Origin: Geobacter sp.
GTDB lineage: Bacteria; Desulfobacterota; Desulfuromonadia; Geobacterales; DSM-12255
Assembly (NCBI GenBank): GCA_009886125.1
Contig: VFJK01000069.1
Coordinates: forward strand, 1-57,593
Direction of reading: 5' to 3'
Length of the DNA: 57,593 nt
Shown: piece by piece, positions 37,249-46,640 of the stretch
How the letters are laid out: each line of letters opens with the position of its first letter
How positions within the stretch are numbered: position 1 is the first letter of the stretch
The notes under the pieces: model-generated
What the model was told of the DNA's origin: nothing
Seen by the model: the letters and a program-made list of their open reading frames with translations, nothing else
Database searches by the model: none
Translations under genes and position numbers: made by a program

Positions 37249-40200
37249 CTACCCCAGGACGAAGACGAGGTCCTCTTTCTCAATCTTCTCCCCTTCCTTG
37301 AACTTCACCTCCACAATCGTTCCATCTGCCTTTGCCTTTATATTCGTCTCCATCTTCATCGCTTCGGTGACCATGAGCACATCGCCGGCCTTGATCTCGT
37401 CACCGGCCTTGACATTGACCTTCAGCACCTTGCCGGGCATCGGTGCACCGATATGGCCGGCATTCCCCTTGTCGGCCTTCTCCCGTGCTGCCGTATCGCT
37501 CTGCACCGACTGATCGCGCACCGTTACTGAACGGGCATTGCCGTTCAGTTCGAAATAGACCTGACGGGTACCGTCCTTCTGGACCCTGCCGACCGCGTTC
37601 AGTTTTATGATGAGGGTCTTCCCCGCCTCGATATCAAGAGAGGTCTCCTGCCCCGGCTCCAGGCCGTAGAAGAAGATCGGCGTCGGGATGACTGAGGTGT
37701 CGGAATACTCCTGACGATGGCGATCAAACTCCGGGAAGACATTGGGGTAGAGTATGGCCGAGATAAGCGCCTTGTCGTCTATCCTGTGCCCGAGTTTCTC
37801 CTCCAGCTTGAGCCGCTCTTCATCGAAATCCGCTGGCTCCAGAAGTTCGCCGGGACGGCAGGTAATCGGCTGTTCTCCTTTCAGGATGACCCGCTGCAGC
37901 TCTTCAGGCCACCCCTGATACGGCTGCCCGAGCATCCCCTTGAACATCCCGACAACAGACTCGGGGAACGCCAGATCCTCTTTGGAGGTAAATACATCCT
38001 CCGGTTCAAGGTTGTTCTTGACCAGAAACATCGCCATGTCACCTACCACTTTTGAAGACGGAGTGACTTTCACGATATCGCCGAACATCATGTTCACCTT
38101 GTGGTACATCTCCTTGCACTCGTCCCAGCGTTCGATCAGGCCAAGACCGGCTACCTGCGGCTTGTAGTTCGAGTACTGGCCCCCCGGTATTTCGTGATGG
38201 TAGACCTCTGCGGTCCCGGATTTAAGCCCGGATTCAAACGGAGCGTAGTAGTCACGGACTGTCTCCCAGTAGTTTGCCAGATGCTGCAATCCTGCTGCAT
38301 TCACCTTTGGATCCCGCTCGCTCCCCTCAAGGGTCGATACGAGCGCATTCAGGTTCGGTTGTGCCGTCAAACCCGAAAGTGATGACAATGCCGCATCAAC
38401 GATATCAACTCCTGCCTCGCTCGCTTTCAGGAGAGTTGCACTGCCGTTACTTGACGTGTCATGAGTATGCAGATGGACAGGAATCCCGATATTCTCTTTC
38501 AATGCCTTTACGAGCCGGTATGCTGCAAGCGGTTTCAGCAGCCCCGCCATATCCTTGATCGCCAGGATGTGCGCCCCCATCTTCTCCAGCTCTTTCGCCA
38601 TGTTCACATAATATTCGAGAGGATATTTGTCCCGTTTCGGGTCGTTGATGTCACCGGTATAGCAGATCGATGCCTCGCAGATCTTGCCGCTCTTCCTGAC
38701 CGCTTCCATCGCCACCTTCATGCCGGTCGTCCAGTTCAGCGAATCGAAGACCCGGAAGATATCGACCCCCGAATTTGCCGCCTCTTCAACGAATTTCTGC
38801 ACGACATTGTCGGGATAGTTGGTATAGCCGACTGCGTTCGACCCGCGCAGCAGCATCTGGAAAAGGATGTTCGGAATCATTTCGGAGAGCTTGTGCAGTC
38901 TCTGCCAGGGATCTTCCTTCAGGAACCTCATGGAGACATCGAAGGTAGCTCCGCCCCAACACTCAAGCGAGAACAGGTCGGCGCCGAGATACGAGGTCGG
39001 TTCAGCTATCTTCAGCAGGTCATGAGTACGGACACGGGTCGCCAGGTTTGACTGATGTGCGTCACGCATCGTGGTATCGGTTATCAGAAGCTTATTCTGT
39101 TCAAGGACCCATTTTGAAAGGCCGTCTGCACCCAGCTTCATGAAGAGGTCACGGCTCCCTGCCGGACGAGGCTTAGTCATGTCGATTTCAGGGACTCTTG
39201 CCTCGATCAGCTCAACTGACTTGAGCGGTTTGGCGACACCAGGTGAACCGTTGACAATAACGTCGCCCAGGAAGGTCAGCACTTTTGTCGCCCGGTCCTT
39301 TTTCTCCCGGATATGAAGGAGCTCGGGATGCTTGTCGATAAAGGATGTATCACACTTCCCTTTCAGGAATACCGGGTGCGTAACGACATTTTCAAGAAAG
39401 CCGATGTTGGTTTTGACCCCGCGGACTCGAAACTCCTGAAGCGAGCGGTGCATTATGTTGCTCGCCTCGGAGAACGTGAGCCCCCAGGAACTGACCTTGA
39501 CAAGGAGCGAATCGTAGTGAGGGGTGATCTTCGCTCCGGTGAAGGCGTTGCCGGCATCGAGCCGCACACCACAGCCTGCGGCGGATCGGTAGGTAGTGAG
39601 TGTGCCGAAATCCGGTGCAAAGTTGTTCGCCGGGTCCTCTGTCGTGATCCGGCACTGGATCGCATAACCGCGCATGTCGATAGCACTCTGCGAAGGGATG
39701 TTAATCTCCGGATCGGAAAGTTTGTGGCCGGCCGCGATCAGTATCTGGGTCTGGACCAGGTTGCGCCCGGTTATCATCTCGGTGACGGTATGCTCGACCT
39801 GAATGCGCGGGTTCATCTCGATGAAGTAGTGATTCCCCTCCGCATCGACAAGGAATTCGACCGTTCCGGCATTGCGGTATTTGACCTGCCCGGCTATCTT
39901 GAGAGCGGCAGTGCAGAGTTCTTCCCTCTGGCTCTGGGTAAGGGTGAGCGACGGAGCAAACTCCACAACCTTCTGGTGACGGCGCTGCACCGAGCAGTCA
40001 CGATCGAAGAAATGGACAAGATTACCGTAGTTGTCTCCCATGATCTGAACTTCAATATGCTTCGGGTTCTCGATATACCGCTCAAGGAAAACATCCGCAT
40101 TCCCGAAAGAAGCCTTTGCCTCGCTGCTCGCAGCGACAAGACCTTCCAGAAGCTCTTTTTTGTTATGTGCGACCCTCATTCCTCTCCCGCCGCCACCTGC

Positions 40201-40695
40201 GGAAGCCTTGATGATGATCGGATAGCCCGACTCCTTGGCGAACTTGAGAGCCTCCTCCTCTTTTACGATCGGATTTTCCGTCCCGGGAACCACCTGGACA
40301 CCGGCTGTAACAGCGGCCTTGCGACCGGCGACCTTATTGCCAAGTGCCCGCTGCATCTCCGCAGTCGGTCCGATGAAAGCGATCCCGCTGGCCTCACATT
40401 TCTCGGCAAATTCAGCATTCTCTGCCAGAAATCCATAGCCCGGATGAATCGCATCCACATCAGCCTTCAGTGCAAGTGCAATTATCTCATCGATGCCAAG
40501 ATACGCATCAATAGGGGGTTTCCCCTTCCCGATCAGATAAGCCTCGTCAGCCTTGTATCTATGAAGGGAAAGTTTGTCCTCTTCCGAGTAGATCGCAACC
40601 GTTCCGATCCCGAGTTCTGTACAGGCACGGAAAATCCGGATCGCAATCTCCCCGCGGTTTGCCGCCATTATTTTTCTGAATTTTTTCTTCTGCAT
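37249..40695 (-). CDS. pyc: Pyruvate carboxylase
   Basis: 1148 aa, the normal length of one-chain pyruvate carboxylase. The N-terminal biotin carboxylase (about 1-455) begins IMAANRGEIAIRIFRAC and has the ATP-grasp Gly-rich loop; the carboxyltransferase barrel (about 540-810) has TTMRDAHQSNLATR and the GVDIVDAAL region; the C-terminal biotinyl domain has EAMKMETN with biotin on Lys1114, 34 residues from the end. It makes oxaloacetate from pyruvate for anaplerosis. GGAGG lies 6 nt before ATG. It is monocistronic with its own promoter. Confidence 0.97.
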   Translation of the reverse strand: MQKKKFRKIMAANRGEIAIRIFRACTELGIGTVAIYSEEDKLSLHRYKADEAYLIGKGKPPIDAYLGIDEIIALALKADVDAIHPGYGFLAENAEFAEKCEASGIAFIGPTAEMQRALGNKVAGRKAAVTAGVQVVPGTENPIVKEEEALKFAKESGYPIIIKASAGGGGRGMRVAHNKKELLEGLVAASSEAKASFGNADVFLERYIENPKHIEVQIMGDNYGNLVHFFDRDCSVQRRHQKVVEFAPSLTLTQSQREELCTAALKIAGQVKYRNAGTVEFLVDAEGNHYFIEMNPRIQVEHTVTEMITGRNLVQTQILIAAGHKLSDPEINIPSQSAIDMRGYAIQCRITTEDPANNFAPDFGTLTTYRSAAGCGVRLDAGNAFTGAKITPHYDSLLVKVSSWGLTFSEASNIMHRSLQEFRVRGVKTNIGFLENVVTHPVFLKGKCDTSFIDKHPELLHIREKKDRATKVLTFLGDVIVNGSPGVAKPLKSVELIEARVPEIDMTKPRPAGSRDLFMKLGADGLSKWVLEQNKLLITDTTMRDAHQSNLATRVRTHDLLKIAEPTSYLGADLFSLECWGGATFDVSMRFLKEDPWQRLHKLSEMIPNILFQMLLRGSNAVGYTNYPDNVVQKFVEEAANSGVDIFRVFDSLNWTTGMKVAMEAVRKSGKICEASICYTGDINDPKRDKYPLEYYVNMAKELEKMGAHILAIKDMAGLLKPLAAYRLVKALKENIGIPVHLHTHDTSSNGSATLLKASEAGVDIVDAALSSLSGLTAQPNLNALVSTLEGSERDPKVNAAGLQHLANYWETVRDYYAPFESGLKSGTAEVYHHEIPGGQYSNYKPQVAGLGLIERWDECKEMYHKVNMMFGDIVKVTPSSKVVGDMAMFLVKNNLEPEDVFTSKEDLAFPESVVGMFKGMLGQPYQGWPEELQRVILKGEQPITCRPGELLEPADFDEERLKLEEKLGHRIDDKALISAILYPNVFPEFDRHRQEYSDTSVIPTPIFFYGLEPGQETSLDIEAGKTLIIKLNAVGRVQKDGTRQVYFELNGNARSVTVRDQSVQSDTAAREKADKGNAGHIGAPMPGKVLKVNVKAGDEIKAGDVLMVTEAMKMETNIKAKADGTIVEVKFKEGEKIEKEDLVFVLG

Positions 40696-40742
40696 CTGAA
40701 CCCTCCACTTTAATTTATAAAAAAATAACTGCTAAAAGGCGG

Positions 40743-40782
40743 CTAATTATTTAGGTAAACTAAAATTATTTAGTTATTTTAG
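40743..40782. promoter_or_regulatory. Iterated CTAA...TTAG half-sites upstream of pyc
   Basis: CTAATTATTTAG and CTAAAATTATTTAG, with a further TTAGTTATTTTAG, are near-palindromes repeated every 15-17 bp between the pyc promoter and start codon. They look like an operator array for a regulator of pyruvate/acyl metabolism; the regulator is unknown. Confidence 0.4.
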
Positions 40783-40807
40783 ATAGTTACGTGACATAAT
40801 TTCCCGC

Positions 40808-40836
40808 ATAAAACCAGAATGGGTTATAATTGTCAA
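40808..40836 (-). promoter_or_regulatory. Sigma70-type promoter of pyc
   Basis: Minus strand TTGACA (40836-40831), 17-bp spacer, TTTTAT (40813-40808). Gives a 5'UTR of about 100 nt to ATG 40695. Confidence 0.6.
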
Positions 40837-40861
40837 CAAGAATAATGGTACATTGGGATCA

Positions 40862-40889
40862 TTGAAAATCTGTCGCGCTTGTGTATAAT
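40862..40889 (+). promoter_or_regulatory. Sigma70-type promoter of the parvulin lipoprotein gene
   Basis: TTGAAA (40862-40867), 16-bp spacer, TATAAT (40884-40889), about 46 bp before the start codon. Confidence 0.75.
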
Positions 40890-40935
40890 GCTAAAAAAAT
40901 AAATTCCTCGATATGATTCTTAAAGGAGACACTTG

Positions 40936-42021
40936 ATGAACAAGAGAGTTACCAGCTGCCTGCTATTGACAGGTTTTGCATTTTTGCTGATCAGCGGCTG
41001 CGCCGGTGAAAATGCCACACTGAAAAGCGAGAGTACCGTACCAGCCGTGAAAGAGACCGTTGCCGTCAAAGAGTCAGACCCCAAGCCCTCAGAACCTTTA
41101 AGGAAAGATCCTCCCGTCGAAACGGTAAAAAGCACCACCGGCGATCCGGCCGCGAAAGTAGGGTCTACCACCATAACCCGTGGAGAACTGGATCGGGCGA
41201 TGAATATCCTTGTCGCCCAGAACCGGATCCAGCCGGGCACTACTCCGGAATCGTTGAAAGAAGCTCAAAAAGCTGCTCTCGATCAGCTTATCTTTGCTGA
41301 ATTGATCTACCAGGAGGGGTTAAGGACTCCGCCGGCTGACCTCGAAAAGCAGATAGACTTCAAAATGGCCCAGAACAAAGGGAAGTTCGGCTCCCCTGCC
41401 CAGTTCGAAGAAGCACTCAAAAGTTCAGGCGTCACTGAGAAGGATCTGATCGAGATCACCAGGAAAGATATCGTCATCAGCAATTATATCGAGACAAAAA
41501 TTGCTTCGACAATAAAGATAAGCGATGAAGAGATCCAAAATTTCTACAATGAAAACAGGGAGCGGATTTCTGAAGAGCCACAGGTAAAGGCAAGCCACAT
41601 TCTTATCGGTGTCGACTCGTCAGCCTCTGCCGAGATAAAGGCAAAAGCAAAAGAAAAAGCCGAAGCTATCCTCAAGGAGCTTAAAGGCGGAAAGGATTTT
41701 GCTGAAGCTGCCAAAGCTGATTCAACCTGCCCCAGCAAGAATCAGGGTGGTGATCTCGGGTTCTTCGGAAAAGGGCAGATGGTCCCTGAGTTCGAGCAGG
41801 CGGCTTTCGCACTGAAGCCGGGGGAGCTGAGCAGCGTTGTTGAGACCCAGTTCGGTTATCACATAATAAAGGTGACTGAGAAAAAAGAGTCGGAGCCTCC
41901 AAAACTGGAAGAGCTTAAAGAGAAGATCACGGCATTCCTGAAAGGACAGAAGACTCAGAAAGCTGTCTATGAATATGTTACAAACCTGAAGAAAGGGGCT
42001 AAGATAGAAATTCTGCTGTAG
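40936..42021 (+). CDS. Parvulin-type peptidyl-prolyl isomerase lipoprotein
   Basis: 361 aa from ATG 40936 (AAAGGAG 7 nt upstream; TTG 40933 is a poorer choice). A lipobox LLISGC predicts lipidation at Cys of the signal peptide. A SurA/PrsA-type chaperone region (about 75-215) is followed by a parvulin domain (about 220-320) with VKASHILIG, GGDLGFFGKGQMVPEFEQAAFALKPGELS and TQFGYHIIKV. It likely folds envelope or exported proteins. The Ser/Thr/Lys/Pro-rich stretch after the lipobox is a linker. A strong terminator follows. Confidence 0.92.
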   Translation: MNKRVTSCLLLTGFAFLLISGCAGENATLKSESTVPAVKETVAVKESDPKPSEPLRKDPPVETVKSTTGDPAAKVGSTTITRGELDRAMNILVAQNRIQPGTTPESLKEAQKAALDQLIFAELIYQEGLRTPPADLEKQIDFKMAQNKGKFGSPAQFEEALKSSGVTEKDLIEITRKDIVISNYIETKIASTIKISDEEIQNFYNENRERISEEPQVKASHILIGVDSSASAEIKAKAKEKAEAILKELKGGKDFAEAAKADSTCPSKNQGGDLGFFGKGQMVPEFEQAAFALKPGELSSVVETQFGYHIIKVTEKKESEPPKLEELKEKITAFLKGQKTQKAVYEYVTNLKKGAKIEILL

Positions 42022-42049
42022 GGAGCAGACAAAACAGTTGCTCAGTTCC

Positions 42050-42087
42050 GTAAAAGGCCCGCGACAACACTGTCGCGGGCCTTTTAC
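42050..42087. terminator. Bidirectional terminator after the parvulin gene
   Basis: GTAAAAGGCCCGCGACA and TGTCGCGGGCCTTTTAC form a perfect 17-bp stem with a 4-nt loop; T-runs lie at both stem bases. Confidence 0.85.
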
Positions 42088-42186
42088 GCAGGAAACATCA
42101 CTGATTGCACCACCACTACAACAATAATCAGCAGGAGCCCTGGAGGGGGCAACCCCTGACACGGGACAACACAAAGCGCACAAGTC

Positions 42187-42232
42187 TCTTCGGGAGTACA
42201 CCGGTCTGAAACCGCCGGCGTTCTCCCGAAGA
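42187..42232 (+). other. Hairpin in the spacer before the CHASE2 kinase
   Basis: TCTTCGGGAG pairs perfectly with CTCCCGAAGA around an inner CCGG/CCGG element, and ACCTTTCATTTTTTCCC follows. It could be a terminator or part of an untranslated element. The rest of the 42088-42406 spacer holds only a candidate promoter (42343-42371). Confidence 0.5.
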
Positions 42233-42342
42233 ACCTTTCATTTTTTCCCAGGTCTGAAGAAAACGACCCCCCATCAGCGGCAGACAGCACCGCCTCCCGG
42301 AGGATTTATTCCAGGCCCGACTGATCCCTGACATCAAATCGA

Positions 42343-42371
42343 TTGACGCCTGCAATATCAAGGTGTTATGT
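42343..42371 (+). promoter_or_regulatory. Candidate promoter of the kinase-phosphatase-FHA operon
   Basis: TTGACG (42343-42348), 17-bp spacer, TTATGT (42366-42371), 35 bp before the kinase ATG. Confidence 0.5.
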
Positions 42372-42406
42372 TTCATTCTCAAAACGGCAGATAAACAGGG
42401 AACCCC

Positions 42407-44893
42407 ATGAAAATTCCCAAGAAGATCTTCGCAGACTGGGTCATAGGAACCTTATTGACCCTGGTGATGCTGGCCGCGTTACTTCTTCAGTGGTCACCGC
42501 TGCAGTCCCTGGAGCTCAAGTCCTACGATTTCCGGGAGAGACTGCGCGAAGAGAAGCGGCAGAGCCCGGTCGTCATAGTGGCGGTCGACGATGTCAGCAT
42601 CGCTGCAATGGGGAGATGGCCATGGCCCCGAACCTACATGGCAGAGATCATCGAGCTGCTGAAAGCTGATGGCGCCGCCCTGATCGGACTGGACGTCCTG
42701 TATACCGAGACGGACAAAAGTTCCGGCCTTGCCGAGATGAAAGCCCTCAGGGAGAAACTGGAGGCAATCCCCTCCTACAGCAGAAACAGCCAGCTCTCCT
42801 CGATCCACAACGCCATACTGCAGTCCGAACAACTTCTTGACAACGATGCCCGGCTGGCAGCTTCACTGACTGCTGCCGGCAATGTCGTACTCCCGCTCTA
42901 CCTGACGGTCAGCGAGCAGCTGACGCGGCAGGAGTCAGCTCTGCCTGACTACCTGAAAGCCAACTCGGTCGCCGTCCCGGCCAACGCCGCACCGTTCCGG
43001 GCTGTGGAGATCACTTCGCCGGTGCAGGATTTCATCGCCACTGCCAAAGGGCTCGGTCATGTGAACATTCTGGCCGATGTCGACGGCTCACTGAGAAAAG
43101 AGACCCTGGCGATACAGTATCAGAATCAGCTTGTCCCTTCTTTCGCACTCCAGCTGGTCCTCAACTACCTGAAACAACCGGTCTCCTCTCTGAAAATCGG
43201 GGATGAGCTCTCCGTCGGCCCGATCAGCATTCCGGTCAACAAGAAGCTGCAGATGCTGATCGGCTTCAATGGACCTGCCGGCACCTTCCCCTACTACTCC
43301 TTCGTCGATATCATGAACAGCAAGGTCCCTCCCGGCACCTTCAAGAACAAAATCGTCCTGATCGGCCATACTGCCACAGGCATCGCGACCCCGCAGGTGA
43401 CTCCGGCACAGAGCAGCTTCCCTCCTGTGGAGACCATAGCGACCGTCGTCGAAAACATCCTCAGCAAGAACATCATGCAGCGGCCCTCCTGGGCGCTCCC
43501 TCTCGACGCCGGACTGCTGGTCCTGATCGGCCTCTTCCTCTCGTTCGTGGTGCCTCGCCTGAAAGCCGGGACCAGTGCCATAATCTCGGCGGTGATACTG
43601 CTTGTCTGGAGTTCCGTAGCTACCTGGCTCTTTATCCATCAGGGGCTCTGGCTCGACATGATGCCTCCGGCCCTCCTTCTCTGTATCGGCTATACCGGGA
43701 TCGTCACCAAACGGTTCATGATCACCGAACAGAGGAAGGAGCTGGTCGAAGCCGACAGTATCGAGACGAACAAGATGCTGGGCCTCTCCTTTCAGGGGCA
43801 GGGACTGCTTGACCTGGCGTTCGAGAAGTTCCGGAAGTGCCCACTGGACGAGACCATGAAGGACCTGCTCTACAACCTGGCCCTGGATTTCGAGCGGAAG
43901 CGGATGTTCACCAAGGCCGCGGCGGTTTTTGAGCATATCGGTCAGACCGGGACGTACAAGGATATCGACACCAGGATAACATCGCTAAAGAGCGCCGGCG
44001 AGACCATGATGTTCGGCGGTGGCGGCGGGAGAAAAGACTCTACCATCATCCTTAGCGGAGGAGGCTCTTCCAAACCGACCCTTGGACGCTATGAGGTGGA
44101 AAGGGAGCTGGGACGCGGCGCCATGGGGGTCGTCTACCTGGGCAAGGATCCGAAGATCAACCGGCAGGTCGCCATAAAAACCATCAGATTCGACGAGATA
44201 GAACCGGATCTTGTCGAAGAGACGAAGATGCGGTTTTTCCGGGAGGCAGAAGCGGCCGGTACTCTTTCCCATCCGAATATCGTCACTATCTACGATGTCG
44301 GCGAAGAGTATGATCTCGCCTATGTGGCCATGGAGCTTCTGGACGGCAAAGACCTTGCCGCTTTCACCTCAAAAGAGAACCTGCTCCCTCACAAGGAGGT
44401 CCTCAGGATCATCAGGGCGGTGGCTGATGGTCTGGATTTTGCCCATAGCAAAGGGATCGTCCACCGGGATATCAAACCTGCCAACATCATGCTGCAGAAT
44501 AACGGGGATGTGAAGATCGCCGATTTCGGCATCGCGCGGGTGATGTCCTCCTCTACGACACAGACCGGCGTCGTAATGGGTACACCGAGCTACATGTCAC
44601 CGGAACAAGTGGTCGGACAGAAGGTTGATGGCCGGTCCGACCTCTTCTCCCTGGGGGTGGCCATGTTCGAACTCCTTACCGGCACAAAGCCCTTTACCGG
44701 CGACAGCATCGCCACACTCATGTACAACATCGCCAACAAATCGCCGGTACTGCTCACCAAGGTCGATCCCTCGGTGCCCGAGTGCTGTGCCTATATCGCA
44801 CACAGGCTTTTTGTCAAGGATCTGGAAAAACGTTATCAGCGGGGGAAGGATGTGGTTGCCCACATCGATCTCTGCCTGCAGAAGCTGGGGTGA
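42407..44893 (+). CDS. CHASE2-domain membrane Ser/Thr protein kinase
   Basis: 828 aa. An N-terminal transmembrane helix (WVIGTLLTLVMLAALLLQW) and an extracytoplasmic CHASE2 sensor domain (about 30-355), three transmembrane helices (about 363-445), a linker with a Gly-rich patch, then a Hanks-type kinase (about 562-825): Gly loop GRGAMGVV, VAIKTIR lysine, HRDIKPAN catalytic loop (about 686), DFG (about 706), GTPSYMSPEQ. Architecture fits an environmental sensor kinase. PP2C and FHA genes follow at once, so their products probably act with it. Confidence 0.94.
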   Translation: MKIPKKIFADWVIGTLLTLVMLAALLLQWSPLQSLELKSYDFRERLREEKRQSPVVIVAVDDVSIAAMGRWPWPRTYMAEIIELLKADGAALIGLDVLYTETDKSSGLAEMKALREKLEAIPSYSRNSQLSSIHNAILQSEQLLDNDARLAASLTAAGNVVLPLYLTVSEQLTRQESALPDYLKANSVAVPANAAPFRAVEITSPVQDFIATAKGLGHVNILADVDGSLRKETLAIQYQNQLVPSFALQLVLNYLKQPVSSLKIGDELSVGPISIPVNKKLQMLIGFNGPAGTFPYYSFVDIMNSKVPPGTFKNKIVLIGHTATGIATPQVTPAQSSFPPVETIATVVENILSKNIMQRPSWALPLDAGLLVLIGLFLSFVVPRLKAGTSAIISAVILLVWSSVATWLFIHQGLWLDMMPPALLLCIGYTGIVTKRFMITEQRKELVEADSIETNKMLGLSFQGQGLLDLAFEKFRKCPLDETMKDLLYNLALDFERKRMFTKAAAVFEHIGQTGTYKDIDTRITSLKSAGETMMFGGGGGRKDSTIILSGGGSSKPTLGRYEVERELGRGAMGVVYLGKDPKINRQVAIKTIRFDEIEPDLVEETKMRFFREAEAAGTLSHPNIVTIYDVGEEYDLAYVAMELLDGKDLAAFTSKENLLPHKEVLRIIRAVADGLDFAHSKGIVHRDIKPANIMLQNNGDVKIADFGIARVMSSSTTQTGVVMGTPSYMSPEQVVGQKVDGRSDLFSLGVAMFELLTGTKPFTGDSIATLMYNIANKSPVLLTKVDPSVPECCAYIAHRLFVKDLEKRYQRGKDVVAHIDLCLQKLG

Positions 44894-44896
44894 ATC

Positions 44897-45703
44897 ATGA
44901 ACAGTGTTGCATCCGGATTATCTGATCGCGGCATGATTCGGGAGGGGAACGAAGACAGCTTCGTCATCGACTCCGATCGTGGACTTTTTGCCGTGGCAGA
45001 CGGCATGGGGGGGCATAATGCCGGTGAGGTCGCCAGCAGGATGGCGATCGATGTACTGCGGGACTACATCTCCCGCACTGTTTCCGGTGGAGAGGTCCTT
45101 CTCGGGGGCCACGACCACAACTATTCAGACAGTGCAAACCGGCTTGCTTCCGGGATACGGCTGGCGAACAGGGTCATCCATGAAACAGCCCAGAGTAATA
45201 CTGCCCAGCGCAATATGGGAACCACCATCGTCTCGGCGATCCTGGACGACGACCGTCTGAGCATTGCCCATGTCGGCGACAGCCGGGCATATCTGCTGAG
45301 AAACAACGGCTTGATCCCCCTCACCGAAGACCACTCCCTGGTTGCCGAACAGGTGCGAATGGGGCTGATAACCCGCGAAAACGCTGAGTCTTCGACCCAG
45401 CGCAACATCATTACCAGGGCTCTCGGGCTGGAGCAGGAGGTCGCAGTCGATCTTTGTGATCTTCCCGTTGCCAGCGGAGACCTGATCCTCCTCTGCAGCG
45501 ATGGGCTTACCACCATGCTGGCAGACGAAGCGATCACCGCGATACTCCTGGACGGCCAGGAACCGGAAGAAATCTGTCGACACCTGGTCGAAGCAGCGAA
45601 CAGTAACGGCGGCAGGGACAATGTGACCGTGGTGGTACTCATGGTACGCGGCGGCGCCCTGTCAGGGCTTTCACGGATGTTCAACTGGGCAAGGAGCAGC
45701 TGA
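44897..45703 (+). CDS. PP2C-type Ser/Thr protein phosphatase
   Basis: 268 aa with PP2C motifs: SDRGMIREGNEDSF, FAVADGMGGHNAGE, IAHVGDSRAYLL, TRALGLEQEV, LLCSDGLTTML and GGRDNVTVVV, which bind two or more metals. The protein is soluble. It starts 3 nt after the kinase stop and its stop overlaps the next start (TGATG), so kinase, phosphatase and FHA are co-translated. It likely reverses phosphorylation by the kinase. Confidence 0.95.
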   Translation: MNSVASGLSDRGMIREGNEDSFVIDSDRGLFAVADGMGGHNAGEVASRMAIDVLRDYISRTVSGGEVLLGGHDHNYSDSANRLASGIRLANRVIHETAQSNTAQRNMGTTIVSAILDDDRLSIAHVGDSRAYLLRNNGLIPLTEDHSLVAEQVRMGLITRENAESSTQRNIITRALGLEQEVAVDLCDLPVASGDLILLCSDGLTTMLADEAITAILLDGQEPEEICRHLVEAANSNGGRDNVTVVVLMVRGGALSGLSRMFNWARSS

Positions 45704-46458
45704 TGGCAAAACTTTATCTGAAATTCAAGGAATCGGTGATCAGGGAGATCATCCTGCAGAACGGTGTCACGACGATCGGACGGACCGAGCAGAACGACAT
45801 CCACATAGACAACCTCGCTGTCTCCGGCAGTCACGCCCGTATATTCTGCGAAGGCGGGAAATATTTCATCGAAGACCTGAACAGCACCAATGGGACGTAT
45901 ATCAACGACCGACGGATCTCCCGGAACCAGCTGACCCATAATGCTGTCATAACCATCGGCAAGCATACCCTGGTCTTCCTTGATCCAACAGCATCCGCCC
46001 CGGACAGCAATGAGACGATAGTCATGCGCAAGCCGGTTGAAAACAGTGAAGCCACGGTGGTCATCTCTCCGCCCAGGCAGGCGCCGCAACAGGATCAGAC
46101 CATAGTCAGAGGTGCAGCTGCGACACAGGCTCCACCCATGGCGGCTCTGGCCACAGAAAAAATCGGCAGATTGACCGTAATCGACGGTAGAACCGACACC
46201 CCCGAATACCTTCTGGAGAAAAAACTCGTCACCATCGGCAAATCAGACACGGCAGAGATAAAGCTGAAAGGATTTTTTGCCCCGAAAGTGGCGGCTGTTA
46301 TCAACAGGACCGGCGAAGGCTATTTCATCACGCCTGCTGCAGGAGAGAAGAAACTGCTCGTGAACGGCAGGCCGATCAACAGTGCCCACCCGTTAAAACC
46401 GCTCGATATCATTGAGGTTGCCTCGCTGCGGCTGCAGTTCTCATTCAGGGAGGGATAA
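45703..46458 (+). CDS. FHA-domain protein
   Basis: 251 aa. An N-terminal FHA domain (about 18-90) has the phosphothreonine-binding signatures TIGRTEQNDI, SGSHARI and STNGTYIN. After a Pro/Ala/Gln linker, a second FHA-like fold (about 165-250: TIGKSDTAEI, LLVNGRPINSAHPLKP) lacks the Ser-x-x-His motif, so it may not bind phospho-Thr. It is expected to dock phosphorylated targets of the kinase. It is the last gene of the operon; the palindromic element B follows. Confidence 0.9.
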   Translation: MAKLYLKFKESVIREIILQNGVTTIGRTEQNDIHIDNLAVSGSHARIFCEGGKYFIEDLNSTNGTYINDRRISRNQLTHNAVITIGKHTLVFLDPTASAPDSNETIVMRKPVENSEATVVISPPRQAPQQDQTIVRGAAATQAPPMAALATEKIGRLTVIDGRTDTPEYLLEKKLVTIGKSDTAEIKLKGFFAPKVAAVINRTGEGYFITPAAGEKKLLVNGRPINSAHPLKPLDIIEVASLRLQFSFREG

Positions 46459-46466
46459 TACTCCTT

Positions 46467-46636
46467 TGAATCCGTAGCAGTGAGAACCGTATCGAACGGA
46501 AACAGCCGGGGCTGATCGCCGCATAGTCCGCTCGTATCTTTTTTGACGGTTGATCTGTGCCGGCTATGGAACAATCATTGACGGAACAGTAGCAGAGGCG
46601 TTGTAGTGAGATATGGTTCTTACTGTTACGGATTCA
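46467..46636 (+). repeat. ~170-nt palindromic element, copy B (possible structured RNA)
   Basis: Homologue of the element at 6468-6636 with the same length and orientation, here filling the spacer between two convergent FHA genes. The 24-bp terminal stem (left TGAATCCGTAGCAGTGAGAA..., right ending CTTACTGTTACGGATTCA) has three G-U pairs on the plus strand. On the plus strand it lies in the 3' region of the kinase-phosphatase-FHA operon. It ends 4 bp before the stop codon of the minus-strand FHA gene. Confidence 0.8.
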
Positions 46637-46640
46637 ATAA

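Noticed and set aside
39313-40713. A 466-aa plus-strand frame over pyc
   Set aside because: It is antisense to the biotin carboxylase domain of pyc, which is clearly the real gene.
42128-42382. An 84-aa minus-strand frame in the kinase spacer
   Set aside because: No ribosome-binding site and a poor protein sequence; it overlaps the hairpin and promoter region.
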